Shown here one piece after another: positions 26,016-34,382 of a stretch of 64,000 nt of DNA. Position 1 is the stretch's first letter. Every line of letters begins with the position of its first letter. Position numbers and translations under genes: made by a program. The stretch lies in contig NZ_CP031417.1 in assembly GCF_003367395.1 (NCBI RefSeq), forward strand, positions 5,171,501 to 5,235,500. Direction: 5' to 3'. Source of the stretch: Pseudolabrys taiwanensis (GTDB taxonomy: Bacteria > Pseudomonadota > Alphaproteobacteria > Rhizobiales > Xanthobacteraceae). The notes beneath the pieces are model-generated. The model had not been told where the DNA came from. It saw only the letters and a program-made list of their open reading frames with translations, and did not search any database.

Positions 26016-27089
26016 ATGCCGGCACCGAAAAAAATTCTTCTGATGGGAGCATCTTACGGTTCGCTGCTTGCATCCAAACTTTTATTCGGTGGACACAAGA
26101 TTCATCTGGTCTGCTTGCCCGCGGAAGCGGACCTCATCAACGCCGAAGGCTTCAAGGTGACTCTGCCGGTGCGCGGCCGCAAAGAGCCGGTGCTGCTCGA
26201 ATCGCGCAAGTTGCCGGGTGAAGTGACCGCCGGTCCGGCGACGGGCCTCAATCCGGCCGACTACGATCTCGTCGGTCTGTGCATGCAGGAGCCGCAATAT
26301 CGCTCCGAAGGCGTGCGCCAGTTGCTCGACGCCGTCGGCAAATCGCGCGTGCCCTGCATGTCGATCATGAACATGCCGCCGCTGCCGTATATCAAGCGTA
26401 TCCCCGGCCTCGACTACAAGGCGCTGGAAGCGGCCTATACCGATCCGCGCGTCTGGGATTCGGTCGATCCGAAGAAGATCACGCTCAACAGCCCGGATCC
26501 GCAGGCGATCCGCCCGCCAGACGGCAAGGCGAACGAGCTGCTGGTTACGCTGCCGACCAACTTCAAATGCGCCCGCTTCGAGGACGAGAAGGACACGCAG
26601 ATCATCCGCGACCTCGAGAAGGACGTAGACGCGGCGCGCTTCGATACGCCGGAAGGCAAGATCGAGCTGCCGGTGAAGCTCAAGGCGTACGACTCGATCT
26701 GGGTGCCGCTCGCGAAGTGGGCGATGCTACTCGCCGGCAATTACCGCTGCATCACCAAGGACGGCATGCGGACCGCCCAGGAGGCCGTGCACTCCAACAT
26801 CGAGGAGTCGCGTTCGGTCTATAACTTCGTGTTCGACCTCTGCGTGAAGCTGGGCGCCGACGCGAACGACCTCGTGCCGTTCGAGAAGTATGCGGCTGCC
26901 GCGCAGTCGCTGACCCGGCCGGCGTCGGCGGCGCGTGCGCTGCAGAATGGCGCGCCGAATATCGAGCGGGCGGACAAGCTGGTGCAGCTTATTGCCAAGC
27001 AGAAGGGCCTCAGCCATCCGGCGATCGACGCACAGGTCGCATTGGTCGATTCCCGGCTGGAGGCGAATCGGAAGAAGGCGGCGGCCTGA
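26016..27089 (+). CDS. ApbA/ketopantoate reductase-like NAD(P)-binding protein
   Basis: The protein is 357 aa from the ATG at 26016 (MPAPKKILLMGASYGSLLA). The N terminus is a Rossmann strand-loop-helix with GASYGSLLASKL instead of the usual GxGxxG, followed by HKIHLVCLPAEADLINAEGFKV. This is the layout of 2-dehydropantoate 2-reductase relatives. The C-terminal half (AMLLAGNYRCIT, EAVHSNIEESRSVYNFVFD; cut) is helical. It is longer than PanE (about 300 aa), so pantothenate synthesis is not assured. A distinct hydroxy- or keto-acid reductase is equally possible. A GGAG sequence lies about 10 bases upstream, and a terminator follows. Confidence 0.7.
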   Translation: MPAPKKILLMGASYGSLLASKLLFGGHKIHLVCLPAEADLINAEGFKVTLPVRGRKEPVLLESRKLPGEVTAGPATGLNPADYDLVGLCMQEPQYRSEGVRQLLDAVGKSRVPCMSIMNMPPLPYIKRIPGLDYKALEAAYTDPRVWDSVDPKKITLNSPDPQAIRPPDGKANELLVTLPTNFKCARFEDEKDTQIIRDLEKDVDAARFDTPEGKIELPVKLKAYDSIWVPLAKWAMLLAGNYRCITKDGMRTAQEAVHSNIEESRSVYNFVFDLCVKLGADANDLVPFEKYAAAAQSLTRPASAARALQNGAPNIERADKLVQLIAKQKGLSHPAIDAQVALVDSRLEANRKKAAA

Positions 27090-27454
27090 CCGTCCGCACA
27101 GACCGACTCGGCCTCACTCAATCAAAAGCCGCGCCGGCAACGGCGCGGCTTTATGCTTATTCGTTTGAACTCAAACAATTTTTCTCACAGCCTTGCATCG
27201 TTCAAATGTGACAAAGACGCCACAGTCGTGGCTCTTCATGTCGACAACCGCCGTAAACGCCTAAAAAGTCAGCAACTGCTGATGTTTTCAGCTTGCCGCA
27301 TTGCAGCCGTAGATGTGTAAATTTCGTGGTAATGCACGTCCTGTGGCGTACGGGTCGATCGCAGCCGGATCGTTAGAGACGGTTCTGTACGTCGGGGGGA
27401 GCGGGCGGAGTAAGTCGGCTGGAAGTCGATCGAACCAAAAAGGGGCAGGTGGAA
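27090..27454. other. Terminator and leader region of the porin gene
   Basis: This 365-base gap holds the terminator at 27125-27152 and an A/T-rich stretch (27155-27320) expected to carry the porin promoter. The palindrome TCAGCAACTGCTGA (27269-27282) is a possible operator. The remaining 130 bases before the porin start would form a long 5' leader. No gene is seen. Confidence 0.5.
27125..27152 (+). terminator. Rho-independent terminator after the ApbA-like gene
   Basis: The perfect 11-bp arms AAAGCCGCGCC and GGCGCGGCTTT flank a GGCAAC loop, followed by TTTAT. It starts 36 bases after the stop codon. Confidence 0.88.
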
Positions 27455-28381
27455 ATGAAAAAGCTAGTTTTGTCGGTTGTTGCGGCATGCGCAGTCTCTG
27501 CTGCCGCGCCCGCCCTTGCGGCGGATATGGCGGTGAAGGCCGTCAAGGCGCCGGTCGTCGCGGCGCCGAGCCCGTGGGACATCGCCTTCGGCTCCGCGAT
27601 CATGAATGATTACATGTGGCGCGGTTACACGCAGTCGGCCCATCGGCCGTCGGTCGCTGCGTACTTCGAGCCGCGCTACAACATCACCGATACGCTGCAG
27701 CTGTACGCCGGCATGTCGGCCGAGAGCATCAAATTCCCGAACAAGGCTTCCGCCGAAGTCGACTTCTATGGCGGTATCCGCCCGACTGTCGGTCCGGTCG
27801 CCTTCGATATCGGCTTCTGGTACTACTACTATCCCGGCGGCGACAGCACCTACATCCAGAACGGCGCCATCACGCCGGCCTTCAAGAACGCGAGCTTCTA
27901 CGAAGTCTACGGCAAGGCCACCTGGACCGTTAACGACCTCATCGCTCTCGGCGGCAACATCAACTACACGCCGAGCTACCTCGGCACCGGCGCGTGGGGC
28001 ACCTACTATTCGGGCACGGCGAAGTTCACCGCGCCGGGCACTTGGTTCCCGAACGGCATCGGCGCCTACCTCTCGGGCGAAGTTGGCCGTCAGGAGCTCG
28101 GGACCACGGACGTGCTGAGCGTCGATGGTTTCGCGCCGGTCGCGGCGACGAAGCTGCCGAGCTACACGACCTGGAACGTCGGCGTCGGCTTCACCTGGAA
28201 GGTCTTCACCGTCGACCTGCGTTACTCGGACACGAACTTGTCGCGCAGCGACTGCGCCCTGCTCACCGGCGATCCGGGTGCTTCGCCGACCGGTGCTGGC
28301 GGCGCTCTCGAGTCGCGCTGGTGCGGTGCGACCTTCATCGCCAAGCTCTCGGCTGACCTCACGCTCGGCGCTCTGAAGTAA
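27455..28381 (+). CDS. TorF-family putative outer-membrane porin
   Basis: The protein is 308 aa from the ATG at 27455, eight bases after CAGGTGG. The signal peptide (MKKLVLSVVAACAVSAAAPALA/AD) is clear. The mature protein is rich in alternating beta-strand patterns with many Tyr/Trp/Gly residues, including SAIMNDYMWRGYTQSAHRP and FDIGFWYYYYPGG, and ends in strands with TFIAKLSADLTLGALK. This matches the TIGR02001/TorF family of predicted beta-barrel porins. The first residues after the signal (DMAVKAVKAPVVAAPSPWD) resemble rhizobial Omp25-like proteins. It probably forms a channel in the outer membrane. The strong terminator and leader suggest high expression. Confidence 0.9.
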   Translation: MKKLVLSVVAACAVSAAAPALAADMAVKAVKAPVVAAPSPWDIAFGSAIMNDYMWRGYTQSAHRPSVAAYFEPRYNITDTLQLYAGMSAESIKFPNKASAEVDFYGGIRPTVGPVAFDIGFWYYYYPGGDSTYIQNGAITPAFKNASFYEVYGKATWTVNDLIALGGNINYTPSYLGTGAWGTYYSGTAKFTAPGTWFPNGIGAYLSGEVGRQELGTTDVLSVDGFAPVAATKLPSYTTWNVGVGFTWKVFTVDLRYSDTNLSRSDCALLTGDPGASPTGAGGALESRWCGATFIAKLSADLTLGALK

Positions 28382-28410
28382 AGCGACTGCGCGATTGAGA
28401 CGCTAAGTTT

Positions 28411-28443
28411 AGGGCGGCGGCTGGAAACAGCCGCCGCCCTTTG
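28411..28443 (+). terminator. Rho-independent terminator after the porin gene
   Basis: The arms AGGGCGGCGGCT and AGCCGCCGCCCT are perfectly complementary, with a short GGAAAC loop and a trailing TTT. The element also lies downstream of the leftward ABC transporter gene. Confidence 0.88.
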
Positions 28444-28544
28444 CATTGGTGCGGCGCCAATGGCCGCCGGCGTCGTATCGCTGGCGACCTGCCGCTCGGG
28501 ATTGGCGCCGGCCATGCGGCTGGCCGGCCCGCTGCGGTGGCGGC

Positions 28545-30290
28545 TTACTCGGCTGGCGTGAGACTCTCGTCGCGCAACGCGAATTGGCTGCCGTCACGTG
28601 TGAAGCCCAGCCGCCGCTGGTGGAAGGCGACCAGCGTGCTGCGATGGCCGATCGACACGATGGTCGTCTGCGGCAACCGTTCCGTGAGGATGCGATAGAC
28701 CGCGGCCTCCGAGGGCTCGTCGAGCGATGCGGTGGCTTCGTCGAGAAAGAGATAGTCCGGCACATATAGCAGCGCGCGCGCGATGCCGAGTCGCTGCTGC
28801 TCGCCGAGCGACAGCATGCGATTCCAATGCGCTTCCTCGTCGATTCGCTCGGCGAGTGCCGGTAAGCCGACAGCGGCGATGGCCGCCGCGACTTTCTCCG
28901 CGTCGAACTGGCCCGGCTCCGCGGGATAGGCAACGGCCTGCGCGAGCGGCGCGATCGGGAAGTAGGGCCGCTGCGGCAGGATCATCACCTTGGCGTTCTT
29001 GGGCACGTGGATGCGGCCTTGCCCGAATGGCCAGACGCCGGCCAGGGCGCGGAATAGCGTCGATTTGCCGGCGCCCGACGGCCCGCTCACCAGAACGCGC
29101 TCGCCTTGCTTGATGGAGATGTCATGCGCGTTCACCAGCGGCACGCCGCTCGGCAGCTTGACCGTCAGGTCTTCGAAGGCCACCACGCCGCCGTCGTCGG
29201 GCTTGACCGCGATCACCGGCGGCGTCTTCGCCACCGCGCGCGCGGCGGCCACCGACTGGTCGAAGCCGTTCAAGCGCTCGATCACCGCGCCCCATTCGGC
29301 GAGGCGCCGATAGGCGTCGACGAAGAACGACAGTGCGCCTTGCACGCTGCTGAAGGCGGAGGCGGTCTGCGTCAGGCCGCCCAGCTGCACCGCGCCGGCG
29401 AAATAAGCAGGGCTGATGACGATGATCGGAAAGACGGAGGCCACCTGGCCGTAACCGGCGGTGAGGAAGGTCAGCCGCTTGGTGCGCTTCATGATCGCCA
29501 TCCAGTTGTCGACCAATTGACCGAAGCGTCCCAGCAGTTGGTCGCGCTCGGCCGGCTCGCCCTCGAGCAGCGCGATCTGTTCGGAATTCTCGCGTACGCG
29601 CACGAGGTTGAAACGGAAGTCGGCTTCGTAGCGCTGTTGCTGATAGTTCAGCGCGACCAGCGGACGGCCGATCCAATGGGTGAGCGCCGTGCCGAGAATG
29701 GCGTAGAGCAGAGCCGCCCAGAACAGGTAGCCGGGAATATTCCAGGCGACACCGAACAGATGTAACGGCGCGGTCGCCGATAAATTCCATAGGATCACGC
29801 CGAAAGAGCCGAGCGTCACCACTGAGTTCAACAGGCCGAGACCGAGTGGCAGGATGCCGCCGTCGATGAACAGGCGGATGTCCTCGGCGATGCGTTGATC
29901 GGGGTTATCGGCGGCGTCGCCGAGCAACTGCATCCGGTAATGGTTGGACCCGGCGAGCCAATGGTCGAGATAGGTGCGCGTCATCCAGCGCCGCCAGCGG
30001 ATCTGCAGCCACTGGTTCAAGTAGAGCTGGTAGACGGCGACGATGATGAAGATGGTCGCCAGAACGCAGAAATAGCCGAGCTCGTAGACGAAGGAATCCC
30101 AATTGCGGTCCTGCAGCGCGTTGTAAAAGCGCGCGTTCCATTGGTTGAGCAGGACGTTGATCGCGACGATGCCCAGCTCGATGGCGATGATCGCCGCGAG
30201 CAGCAGGCGGGCGGGCCAGCGATCCTCCGACGAAAAGTAGGGACTGGCGATCCGCCAGACGGTGGCAAGGGTCGAAATCATGCGTCTCAC
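28545..30290 (-). CDS. SbmA/BacA/YddA-type ABC transporter (fused permease and ATPase)
   Basis: The protein is 581 aa. The N-terminal ABC_membrane_2-type permease (about 1-340) has around six helices and the family motifs NARFYNALQ and DNPDQRIAEDIR. The C-terminal ATPase has Walker A GPSGAGKST (403-411), signature LSLGEQQRLGIARA and Walker B YLFLDEATASLDE. The GTG at 30290 is chosen because AGGAGA lies five bases before it; the ATG at 30281 is too far away. This family includes YddA, the mycobacterial B12/peptide importer Rv1819c and the rhizobial peptide transporter BclA, so uptake of peptides or of cobalamin-like solutes is plausible. It is monocistronic. Confidence 0.92.
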   Translation of the reverse strand: MRRMISTLATVWRIASPYFSSEDRWPARLLLAAIIAIELGIVAINVLLNQWNARFYNALQDRNWDSFVYELGYFCVLATIFIIVAVYQLYLNQWLQIRWRRWMTRTYLDHWLAGSNHYRMQLLGDAADNPDQRIAEDIRLFIDGGILPLGLGLLNSVVTLGSFGVILWNLSATAPLHLFGVAWNIPGYLFWAALLYAILGTALTHWIGRPLVALNYQQQRYEADFRFNLVRVRENSEQIALLEGEPAERDQLLGRFGQLVDNWMAIMKRTKRLTFLTAGYGQVASVFPIIVISPAYFAGAVQLGGLTQTASAFSSVQGALSFFVDAYRRLAEWGAVIERLNGFDQSVAAARAVAKTPPVIAVKPDDGGVVAFEDLTVKLPSGVPLVNAHDISIKQGERVLVSGPSGAGKSTLFRALAGVWPFGQGRIHVPKNAKVMILPQRPYFPIAPLAQAVAYPAEPGQFDAEKVAAAIAAVGLPALAERIDEEAHWNRMLSLGEQQRLGIARALLYVPDYLFLDEATASLDEPSEAAVYRILTERLPQTTIVSIGHRSTLVAFHQRRLGFTRDGSQFALRDESLTPAE

Positions 30291-30608
30291 GGGTCTCTCC
30301 TGCTGCCGCGCAACACGGCCGGTTAGTCGTCCAACGGCCGCGATACTTTGTCACGACGATGGCGTCTGCGTCCGATCCGGACCGGCGCTTCTTTCGCGGT
30401 CTCACACAATTTCGGCATCGCACATGCGGCTAGTCTGACGCGTTATCGCAGCCGGGCACGGACAGGGATACACGGATAGCGCTAGATTCGGGCTTGCCGC
30501 GTCTTAAAAATAAATACAGACTAACGTTCAAGGCGTCGGTGTTAGTGCTTAAAACTCCATAACAAAACCAAAAGACGCCGAAATCAAAGTCCCAAGGGAG
30601 GGCAATCA
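30291..30608. other. Divergent promoter region before the TRAP operon
   Basis: These 318 bases separate the ABC transporter gene from the TRAP operon. The right half (about 30500-30590) is A/T-rich, includes TTAAAAATAAATACAGAC, and most likely contains the TRAP promoter. A GGGAGGG ribosome-binding site stands just before the dctP start. No gene was recognised. Confidence 0.55.
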
Positions 30609-31748
30609 ATGACCAAGGTAGGGAACACTACACGTGCGACTCGTCGCCGGTTTCTCGGCGGCGCCGCGGTCGCGGGCGTAGCCACGGTGGCGGGGCCGGC
30701 GGTCGTCAAGGCGCAGGGTCCGATCAGCATGCGCTGGCAGAGCACCTGGCCGTCGAAGGACATCTTCCACGAATTCGCGCTCGACTACGCCAAGAAGGTC
30801 AACGACATGACCGGCGGCGATCTCAAGATCGAGGTGCTGCCCGCCGGCGCGGTCGTGCCGGCCTTCGGCCTGCTCGACGGCGTGTCGAAAGGCGTGCTCG
30901 ACGGTGGCCACGGCGTGCTCGTCTATCACTACGGCAAGCAGACCGCGCTCGCCCTGTGGGGCTCGGGGCCGGCCTTTGGCATGGACGCGAACATGCTGCT
31001 GTCCTGGCACAAATACGGCGGCGGCAAAGAGCTGTTGAGCGAGCTCTATTCGTCGATTGGCGCCAACGTCGTGTCGTTCCCCTATGGGCCGATGCCGACG
31101 CAGCCGCTCGGCTGGTTCAAGAAGCCGATCGCCAAAGCCGACGACATGAAGGGCCTCAAGTATCGCACCGTCGGCATTTCCATCGACGTGTTCACCGGCA
31201 TGGGCGCGGCGGTGAACGCATTGCCCGGAGGCGAGATCGTCTCGGCGATGGACCGCGGCCTGCTCGACGCGGCGGAGTTCAACAACGCCTCGTCGGACAA
31301 GGCACTCGGCTTCGCCGACGTTTCGAAGGTCTGCATGCTGCAGAGCTTCCACCAGAACGCCGAGCAGTTCGAGATCATGTTCAACAAGGACAAGTACAAC
31401 GCGCTGCCGGAGAAGATGCGGGCGATCATCGCCAACGCGGTCGATGCGGCGAGCGCCGACATGTCCTGGAAGGCCATCGATCGCTATTCGCAGGATTATG
31501 TCGAACTGCAGCAGAAGAACGGCGTGAAGTTCTACAAGACGCCGGATGCGATCCTCAAGCAGCAGATCGAGATCTACGACGACGTCGCCAAGAAGAAGGC
31601 GGCCGAGAATCCGCTGTTCAAGAAGATCCTGCAGTCGCAGCTCGCCTTCGCCGAACGGGCGGCGCGCTGGGAGCAGGACACGGTCGTCAACCGCCGCATG
31701 GCGTTCGACCACTACTTCGGCGCCAACGGCGCGGCGAAGAAGATTTAA
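30609..31748 (+). CDS. dctP: TRAP transporter solute receptor (DctP/TakP-like)
   Basis: The protein is 379 aa and starts with a twin-arginine signal (ATRRRFLGGAAVAGVATVAG, cut). The DctP fold is shown by ISMRWQSTWPSKDIFHEFA, DLKIEVLPAGAVVPAFGLLD, the ligand-site GLKYRTVGISIDVFTGMGAA and ALPGGEIVSAMDRGLLDAAEFNN; each is only part of a longer match. The sequence is close to the TakP-type branch, which binds 2-oxo acids, but the ligand is not certain. A strong GGGAGGG site precedes it. It is followed by a hairpin and then the two permease genes, so the receptor is probably made in excess of the permease. Confidence 0.93.
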   Translation: MTKVGNTTRATRRRFLGGAAVAGVATVAGPAVVKAQGPISMRWQSTWPSKDIFHEFALDYAKKVNDMTGGDLKIEVLPAGAVVPAFGLLDGVSKGVLDGGHGVLVYHYGKQTALALWGSGPAFGMDANMLLSWHKYGGGKELLSELYSSIGANVVSFPYGPMPTQPLGWFKKPIAKADDMKGLKYRTVGISIDVFTGMGAAVNALPGGEIVSAMDRGLLDAAEFNNASSDKALGFADVSKVCMLQSFHQNAEQFEIMFNKDKYNALPEKMRAIIANAVDAASADMSWKAIDRYSQDYVELQQKNGVKFYKTPDAILKQQIEIYDDVAKKKAAENPLFKKILQSQLAFAERAARWEQDTVVNRRMAFDHYFGANGAAKKI

Positions 31749-31768
31749 CGGCAATAACAAGCAGCAAG

Positions 31769-31799
31769 CACCATTCGGCCGCAAACCGAATGGTGTTTT
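31769..31799 (+). terminator. Hairpin attenuator between dctP and dctQ
   Basis: The perfect 10-bp arms CACCATTCGG and CCGAATGGTG are followed by TTTTG. The genes on both sides belong to one transporter, so this is most likely a partial terminator that lowers permease expression relative to the receptor. Confidence 0.7.
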
Positions 31800-31910
31800 G
31801 CTTGAAACGCAGCCGGACGCAGGGCGCAGGCTCGCGGTCCGGGACCTGGGGGTAGCCTTCACCGGCTGCGCGCGAATGCGCTGCGTTGAAGGCCGGAACG
31901 GCAGGACGCA

Positions 31911-32579
31911 ATGCAAGCGCAGCGATTCCTACACGCGATCGACGGCATCAGCACGTGGGTCGGCAAGGCGGCGGCGTGGCTGATCATCATCTTGATGCTC
32001 GCGGTCTGTATCGAGGTGTTCAAGCGTTACATCATGAACATGCCGACGGCATGGATCTTCGATCTCACCAACATGCTGTACGGCACGTTGTTCATGCTGG
32101 CGGGCGCCTACACCTTGGCGCAGAACGCGCATGTGCGGGGCGACTTTCTCTACTCCTCGATGCGGCCGCGGACGCAGGCCGCCTTCGATCTCGTGCTCTA
32201 CGTCGTGTTCTTCATTCCCGGCATTGCCGCGCTCATCTATGCCGGCGCCGATTATGCCGCGGACTCCTGGCGCATCGCCGAGCACTCGAACGTTACCGCT
32301 AACGGACCACCAGTCTATCATTTCAAGACGGTCATTCCGATCGCCGGCGCGCTGGTCATGCTGCAAGGCGTCGCCGAGATCGTGCGCGCGATCGTCTGCT
32401 TGAAGACGGGCGAATGGCCGAGCCGCCTGCACGACGTCGCCGAGATGGATGTGGTCGGCGAACAGCTCGCCAACAGCGAATATGTCGACGAGGAATCGCG
32501 CAAGACCGCGATCGAGAGGGCGCAGGAGATCGACGAGGTCGCCCGCCAGCGGGGCATGGGTGGAGACCTGAACAAATGA
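31911..32579 (+). CDS. dctQ: TRAP transporter small permease (DctQ)
   Basis: The protein is 222 aa. Four transmembrane helices are expected (AAAWLIIILMLAVCIEVFKRY, LYGTLFMLAGAYTLAQN, AFDLVLYVVFFIPGIAALIY, and FKTVIPIAGALVMLQGVAEI; some shortened). The motif VRGDFLYSSMRPRTQAAFD corresponds to the conserved DctQ HVRVD-type element. The C-terminal tail after the last helix is long (about 65 residues) and charged. Its stop overlaps the dctM start (ATGA), as usual for TRAP operons, so translation is coupled. AGGACG precedes the ATG. Confidence 0.92.
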   Translation: MQAQRFLHAIDGISTWVGKAAAWLIIILMLAVCIEVFKRYIMNMPTAWIFDLTNMLYGTLFMLAGAYTLAQNAHVRGDFLYSSMRPRTQAAFDLVLYVVFFIPGIAALIYAGADYAADSWRIAEHSNVTANGPPVYHFKTVIPIAGALVMLQGVAEIVRAIVCLKTGEWPSRLHDVAEMDVVGEQLANSEYVDEESRKTAIERAQEIDEVARQRGMGGDLNK

Positions 32580-34324
32580 GCGATCCAGCACTCGGGCTCC
32601 TGATGCTGGGGCTCATCGTCGTCGTCATCATGCTCGGCTTCCCGACGGCCTTCACCCTGATGGGGCTCGGCATCGTCTTCGGCTTCATCGCTTTCTACGA
32701 CCCGACGCACCTGTTCGCCGACAACAAGGTGTTCGAATTGATGGTTCAGCGCACCTACGGTGCGATGACCAACGACGTGCTCATATCCATCCCGCTCTTC
32801 GTCTTGATGGGCTACGTGATGGAGCGCGGCGCGCTGGTCGACAAGATGTTCTATTCGATCCAGCTCGCCTTCCGGAACGTGCCGGCTTCGCTCGCGGTGG
32901 CGACGCTCATCGTGTGCACCTTCTGGGGCATTGCCTCGGGCCTGGTCGGCGCGGTGGTGGTGCTGATGGGCGTCATCGCCTTCAATCCGATGCTGCGCGC
33001 CGGCTACGATGTGAAGCTCGCCTCCGGCGTCATCACGGCGGGCGGCACGCTCGGCATCCTCATTCCGCCATCGGTGATGATCATCGTCTACGCGGCGGTC
33101 GCCGGGCAGTCGGTGGTCAAGCTCTACGCGGCGGCGATGTTCCCCGGCTTTTTCCTGTCGCTGCTCTATCTCGTCTACATCGTCGGCTGGGCGATGCTGA
33201 ATCCGAAGATCGCGCCGCCCTTGCCGCCGGAGCAGACGACGGTTCCGGTGCCGGACTGGATGCGCAAATTCCAGTCCGCGTATGGCGAGAACATGTTCGT
33301 CGGGCTGTTGAAGGCGCTGGGTGCGCCGGCGCGGGCCAAGACGCTCCGGACCGACAAAGGGCCGGTTACCTACGGCGCGCTCGTCAAGAACTTCGCCGCG
33401 TCGCTGGTGCCCTTCATCCTGACGGCGGGCACGCTCTATCTCGTGTGGTGGTACGTGGTCATCCATCCGCAGGTGGCGGTGGAAGCCGCGCCGGAGGGCC
33501 TCGAGCAGCTCGGCTCTGCGCCTGCGGCGGCGCCTTCTGCGCCCGTCGATCAGGGACCGGGAAGCAGCTTCTACTGGTGGTTTGCCGGCATCGCCTTGCT
33601 CTGCGCCGTGTGGCAGGTGCGCTACTACGCGCGGCTGAACGCCGATCGGTTGGAGGTGATCAAGCTCCTGTCGTCGTCGATCATGCCGCTCGGCATCCTC
33701 ACCGTCGTCGTGCTGGCGGTGATCCTGTTCGGCATCACGACGGCGACGGAGTCGGCCGCGGTCGGCGCGGCGGGCGCCTTCCTGCTCGCCTTTCAGGCGC
33801 GAACGCTGGACTGGAAGCGGACCAAGGAGGCGGTGTTCCTCACCGCCAAGACGACGGCGATGGTGTGCTGGCTGTTCGTCGGCTCGGCATTGTTCTCCGG
33901 CGTCTTCGCCATTCTCGGCGGCCAGGCGCTGGTCGAGCACTGGGTCCTGTCGCTGAACCTGTCGCCGGTGCAGTTCATGATCCTGTCACAGGCCATCATC
34001 TTCGTTCTCGGCTGGCCGCTGGAATGGACCGAGATCATCGTGATCTTCGTGCCGATCTTCCTGCCGCTGCTCAAGCACTTCAACATCGACCCGATACTTT
34101 GGGGCACGTTGGTCTTCGTCAACTTGCAGGCGGCGTTCCTGTCGCCGCCGGTCGCCATGTCGGCGTTCTATCTCAAGGGTGTGGCGCCCAAGCATGTGAC
34201 GTTGAACCAGATCTTCGCCGGCATGATGCCCTATATGCTGATCGTGATCGTCTGCATGGTCATCATGTATCTCTGGCCAGGTATGACTCTTTGGCTGCCG
34301 GCCTATCTCTACGGCGGCGGTTGA
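32576..34324 (+). CDS. dctM: TRAP transporter large permease (DctM) with internal extension
   Basis: The protein is 582 aa, against about 430 for a typical DctM. The ATG at 32576 overlaps the dctQ stop. The first half has the standard helices and motifs (GLLMLGLIVVVIMLGFPTAF, ISIPLFVLMGYVMERG, GTLGILIPPSVMIIVYA). The end has GITTATESAAVGAAGAFLLA and ATEIIVIFVPIFLPLL-like elements. Between them, about residues 205-370, is an insertion with a charged loop (EQTTVPVPDWMRKFQ) and two extra hydrophobic helices (FILTAGTLYLVWWYVV and FYWWFAGIALLCAVW). It carries the solute through the inner membrane together with DctQ. Confidence 0.93.
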   Translation: MSDPALGLLMLGLIVVVIMLGFPTAFTLMGLGIVFGFIAFYDPTHLFADNKVFELMVQRTYGAMTNDVLISIPLFVLMGYVMERGALVDKMFYSIQLAFRNVPASLAVATLIVCTFWGIASGLVGAVVVLMGVIAFNPMLRAGYDVKLASGVITAGGTLGILIPPSVMIIVYAAVAGQSVVKLYAAAMFPGFFLSLLYLVYIVGWAMLNPKIAPPLPPEQTTVPVPDWMRKFQSAYGENMFVGLLKALGAPARAKTLRTDKGPVTYGALVKNFAASLVPFILTAGTLYLVWWYVVIHPQVAVEAAPEGLEQLGSAPAAAPSAPVDQGPGSSFYWWFAGIALLCAVWQVRYYARLNADRLEVIKLLSSSIMPLGILTVVVLAVILFGITTATESAAVGAAGAFLLAFQARTLDWKRTKEAVFLTAKTTAMVCWLFVGSALFSGVFAILGGQALVEHWVLSLNLSPVQFMILSQAIIFVLGWPLEWTEIIVIFVPIFLPLLKHFNIDPILWGTLVFVNLQAAFLSPPVAMSAFYLKGVAPKHVTLNQIFAGMMPYMLIVIVCMVIMYLWPGMTLWLPAYLYGGG

Positions 34325-34331
34325 TTAAAGG

Positions 34332-34358
34332 CGCGGCGATGGTGCTATCATCGCCGCG
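34332..34358 (+). terminator. Hairpin after the TRAP operon
   Basis: The perfect 9-bp arms CGCGGCGAT and ATCGCCGCG surround a nine-base loop just after the dctM stop. There is no T-run, so termination may be partial and the amidase gene, which starts 25 bases later, may still be co-transcribed. Confidence 0.5.
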
Positions 34359-34382
34359 ACTTCTCACCTGGAAACCAGTCCC

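Noticed and set aside
32318..33940. A 540-codon leftward frame across dctM
   Set aside because: It is antisense to a clear TRAP permease and its composition is highly charged (His, Arg, Asp, Glu runs) with no domain.
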